Source: Patiria pectinifera
Lineage: Eukaryota; Echinodermata; Asteroidea; Valvatida; Asterinidae
Direction of reading: 5' to 3'
Length of the DNA: 64,000 bases
Assembly (NCBI GenBank): GCA_029964075.1
Contig: CM057149.1
Span: 31,509,900-31,573,899 of the forward strand
Made by a program: the position numbers and the translations under genes. How positions within the stretch are numbered: the first letter of the stretch is position 1; the number at the start of each line of letters is the position of its first letter. The notes under the pieces were generated by a model. The model searched no databases, was not told where the DNA came from, and saw nothing but the letters and a program-made list of their open reading frames with translations. Below are positions 61,560 through 64,000 of the stretch, piece by piece.

Positions 61560-61766
61560 GTGCCTTATCTAATTGTAAACAGTATATAATGAGTTACTCA
61601 TTAATGTAAGTTGGGTTGCGCAGACAATTTTCGGTCTTAGTAAGCACCAAGGCTTTGCTAAGCTAAGCAACACCAAGAGGGGTTTAAATCGACAGACGTT
61701 AGAGTGACTTGGCAAATGTTCTAAGACATTGCTACTCATAGAAGGGATACTGTATTGGCGCCAACC
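61560..61766 (+). promoter_or_regulatory. SLC6 gene 2 promoter-proximal/5' UTR region
   Basis: Homologous to 42955-43141 (aacaccaagaggg at 61669-61681, gcaccaaggctttgctaag alongside). The transcription start is not determined. Confidence 0.5.
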
Positions 61767-62037
61767 ATGACTGAGGAAATCTCAGCTGCAGAAGTCAATG
61801 GAAGGGCTGACGGTAAGCCGAAGTCGGTGGAGGCGACGGAAGGCCGGGTAGTTCCCTTTGATGTCGAGCAGATGGAGATGGAGGAGGGGGACGATGACGA
61901 GGAGCAACTGATGGAGGAGGAAGTCGAGAGGGGAGGATGGGGGAATAAACTGGACTTCATCATGGCGTGTATCGGCTACGCGGTGGGCCTGGGCAACGTC
62001 TGGAGGTTCCCCTATCTCTGCTATAAGAACGGAGGAG
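61767..62037 (+). CDS. SLC6 transporter paralogue, exon 1 (partial gene)
   Basis: ATG at 61767 in the same context (ccaaccATG) as gene 1. The exon encodes 90 residues plus one base: an acidic N-terminus ([19 protein letters not shown]) then [20 protein letters not shown] and [19 protein letters not shown], identical to gene 1 over the TM1 region. It ends G|GTAAGG in phase 1, the same point and phase as gene 1. The N-terminal ~50 residues diverge more than TM1, with indels, as expected for a functional tandem duplicate. The remaining exons lie beyond the right edge, so intactness of the whole gene cannot be judged. Confidence 0.93.
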
Positions 62038-62633
62038 GTAAGGCAAACGTCGTGAAATGTTCTTCTATTTTTCTCGGTCTTTTTTTCATGAATTAAAGGG
62101 CAGTTTTTTTTCGACATGTTGTCTATTCATTTACTCTGGTTTATGGGAAATGTGCTTTTGGTGCATGCGTAAATGGGGCCTTACACTGATCTAGGGCGTG
62201 ATTATTTAGGTTAGTATCTGAGACCACTGTTTATAATTATACAAACCTCCACTACGAGGAGACTAGCTGATTTAAAATTGTAGTTGCACTGTAAAAAGTT
62301 TGCGGGAAAATGAGACAGAATGCGTTTTTCTATTCGGTTATTCTGGTGGAATAACCTCATTTTTTGGTTTATTCGAGCACAGTTCGTCGTGTGCATATGT
62401 GCATATTCGAAGGGTATATGTGCATATGCCCTTATGCAATAGCGCGTAATGACCAAAATGTTCCCAGCAAAAGGGCTTATGCAGAAAACTGCCTCATTTT
62501 AATGAAATTTTAACGCCCTTTTGCCGGGCACCCGACGAGTTTTACTTCATAATAGTGGTAGAATTGGCCTAAAATAGGCGGCGGTATTTTGACCTTCTTC
62601 GAGTAAGAACGGTCATTGAGTAAAAATTACCCA
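62038..62633. other. SLC6 gene 2 intron 1, first part
   Basis: Non-coding. Short tgcatatgtgcatattcg-type repeats at 62390-62430; otherwise nothing notable. Confidence 0.5.
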
Positions 62634-62906
62634 CACTGAAAAATTGCCTGGGTTAATTTAACCCAAGAAAGGATAAAAACTTTAACTACCCAAAATTGGG
62701 TTGCTCTATAACCAATTATTTTGGGTTAGAATTTATGTTAAAGTTCAACCAAAAGTTGTGGCCATACAAGACCAAATTTAAGTGAGTCTTGGTTGAATTT
62801 AACAGAAATTATAACCCAAACAATTGGGTAGAGAACAACCCAAGTTTGGGTAGTTGCAGGTTTTGACCCTATCTTGGGTAAAATTAACCCAGGAAATTTT
62901 TCAGTG
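62634..62906. mobile_element. Palindromic MITE, CACTGAAAAATT termini
   Basis: Cactgaaaaattgcctgggt at the left and acccaggaaatttttcagtg at the right; the arms continue inward over more than 110 bp (taatttaacccaag, actacccaaaattgggttg, ggttagaattt and mirrors), so nearly all 273 bp are a hairpin. In intron 1 of gene 2. No target duplication found. Confidence 0.88.
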
Positions 62907-63584
62907 CTTTTGTTTTTTAGGATTGGTGCGATAGGTGTCCAGCAGGTACTTGTCTTATTACGCCATGATCAATGAGGTGCATATATGGCAACTTATGTAA
63001 ACATTTGCATAATTTCAAAGAATTTGTGAATGAAAGTTTTAATAAAAATCACAATCAAAAGTTCAATTATCAAATAATACCTTCAAACAAGTGTCGAGAT
63101 TTTAAAAAAAAAAAGACATCCAAAAGTGGGTTCATAAATTTGGGATGGGTCGTTCGAACCCCCACGCCTATTATATTTGGTTCAATTCCTTCTTTTCTTT
63201 CTATTAAATTTTTGTTGTTATATGATTTTTTGGTCTCAGGCCTCTCTGATATTGTGTTATGTGCAGAAATGTTTACTTTTTCATGTAGGGTAAAAATTGA
63301 AAGATGCACAAGTTTACGTATTAGTTACATAAGATCATGTTTTCGATGTCACATCTAGCGGGGCACAACAATGTATACATTGATCTTACAAAAAGAGAAG
63401 TATTTCACTGAAACAGAGCTTTCATTGAGTAAGTCATGCTTAATTAAACTGACCATAATCGTGACCAATTTATTCAACTATGCTTCCTTGCGTTTATATA
63501 CATTTAAGTAAATAAGCGCTACAAGTTGCAAAAACGTCGGTAACGAAGTGCAAAACCCCTTCCATTTTTGCCCCAGACAATGGT

Positions 63585-63825
63585 TGAGCCGAATGCGCAG
63601 CAGTTACGCCTCAGTATTGTGATAACCGTTGTTCTCGTGTATGGCAATGCGTTATAATTCTTCAATTATCGCAATTAACATATCGCTGATTGGAAAATTC
63701 CACTGGAGACTCGATATGCTCAGGCTAAATGGCTGGAGTTTGTCCCCTTAGGTCGACCCTCGCTATCAAGCAAACGGTGCTATCAGTGCGAACGGCGACC
63801 ATAGTCCACGATTGTGTACGTGCTA
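63585..63825. promoter_or_regulatory. Intron-1 conserved block in SLC6 gene 2 (candidate enhancer)
   Basis: Partner of 44510-44770. The core at 63685-63704 is identical over 20 bases, and matches extend to both sides with small indels. The GGAAAATTCC core resembles a Rel/NF-kappaB-type half-palindrome; this is only a sequence resemblance. Confidence 0.55.
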
Positions 63826-64000
63826 AATCTGATTTTGGTATTTTTGCTACATCAGTGCAACAAATGTTTTTATCATAATATTCCAGCCTTCGAGACAGAT
63901 ATGCACCTGGTGCCTTTTTTTTTGTCGAGCCAATGTTCGGCGGCCATCTTGATTTTTAAAATGGCCACCATTTTAATCATATTTTGGCGCATCTTTGCGC

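Overview
Eukaryotic nuclear DNA, AT-rich, with spliced genes (GT-AG introns, intact phases) sitting in a dense field of transposable elements. The gene content (an SLC6 transporter pair, a lineage-type class A GPCR, a Tctex-type dynein light chain, a Kazal protein), the tRNA-derived SINEs, the jockey/CR1-type LINEs and the frequent palindrome TAGGCCTA suggest an invertebrate deuterostome, most likely an echinoderm. That assignment is inference; no species is claimed.

Layout. 607-1367 (-): two exons of a secreted Kazal-domain gene that runs off the left edge. 5381-6142 (-): an intronless Tctex1-domain dynein light chain. 10650-11699 (-): an intronless rhodopsin-like GPCR. 13.0-14.1 kb: a 133-bp tandem duplication and a Tc1/mariner-type MITE. 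16.0-17.1 kb: a dead LINE fragment. 21.06-23.1 kb: a second dead LINE, split by a 346-bp hAT-like MITE with a perfect 8-bp target duplication. 24.1-25.4 kb: two foldback elements, one a ~690-bp imperfect palindrome. 27601-36312 (-): a complete Ty3/gypsy retrotransposon with two apparently identical 418-bp LTRs, a TTAT target duplication, gag, protease-RT-RNaseH-integrase and, in the env position, an SGNH-hydrolase ORF with all four catalytic blocks. 36.3-43.1 kb: MITEs, including one carrying an internal array of four 94-bp repeats.

43142-56809 (+): a complete 12-exon SLC6 neurotransmitter/osmolyte transporter (676 codons). 61767 to the right edge (+): the first exon of a tandem paralogue. 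The two first exons, their upstream ~110 bp and a block inside both first introns are homologous, so the duplication included regulatory DNA. No operons, CRISPR arrays, rRNA genes or intact tRNA genes were seen.

The most unusual system here is the retrotransposon with an SGNH esterase-like ORF between pol and the 3' LTR.
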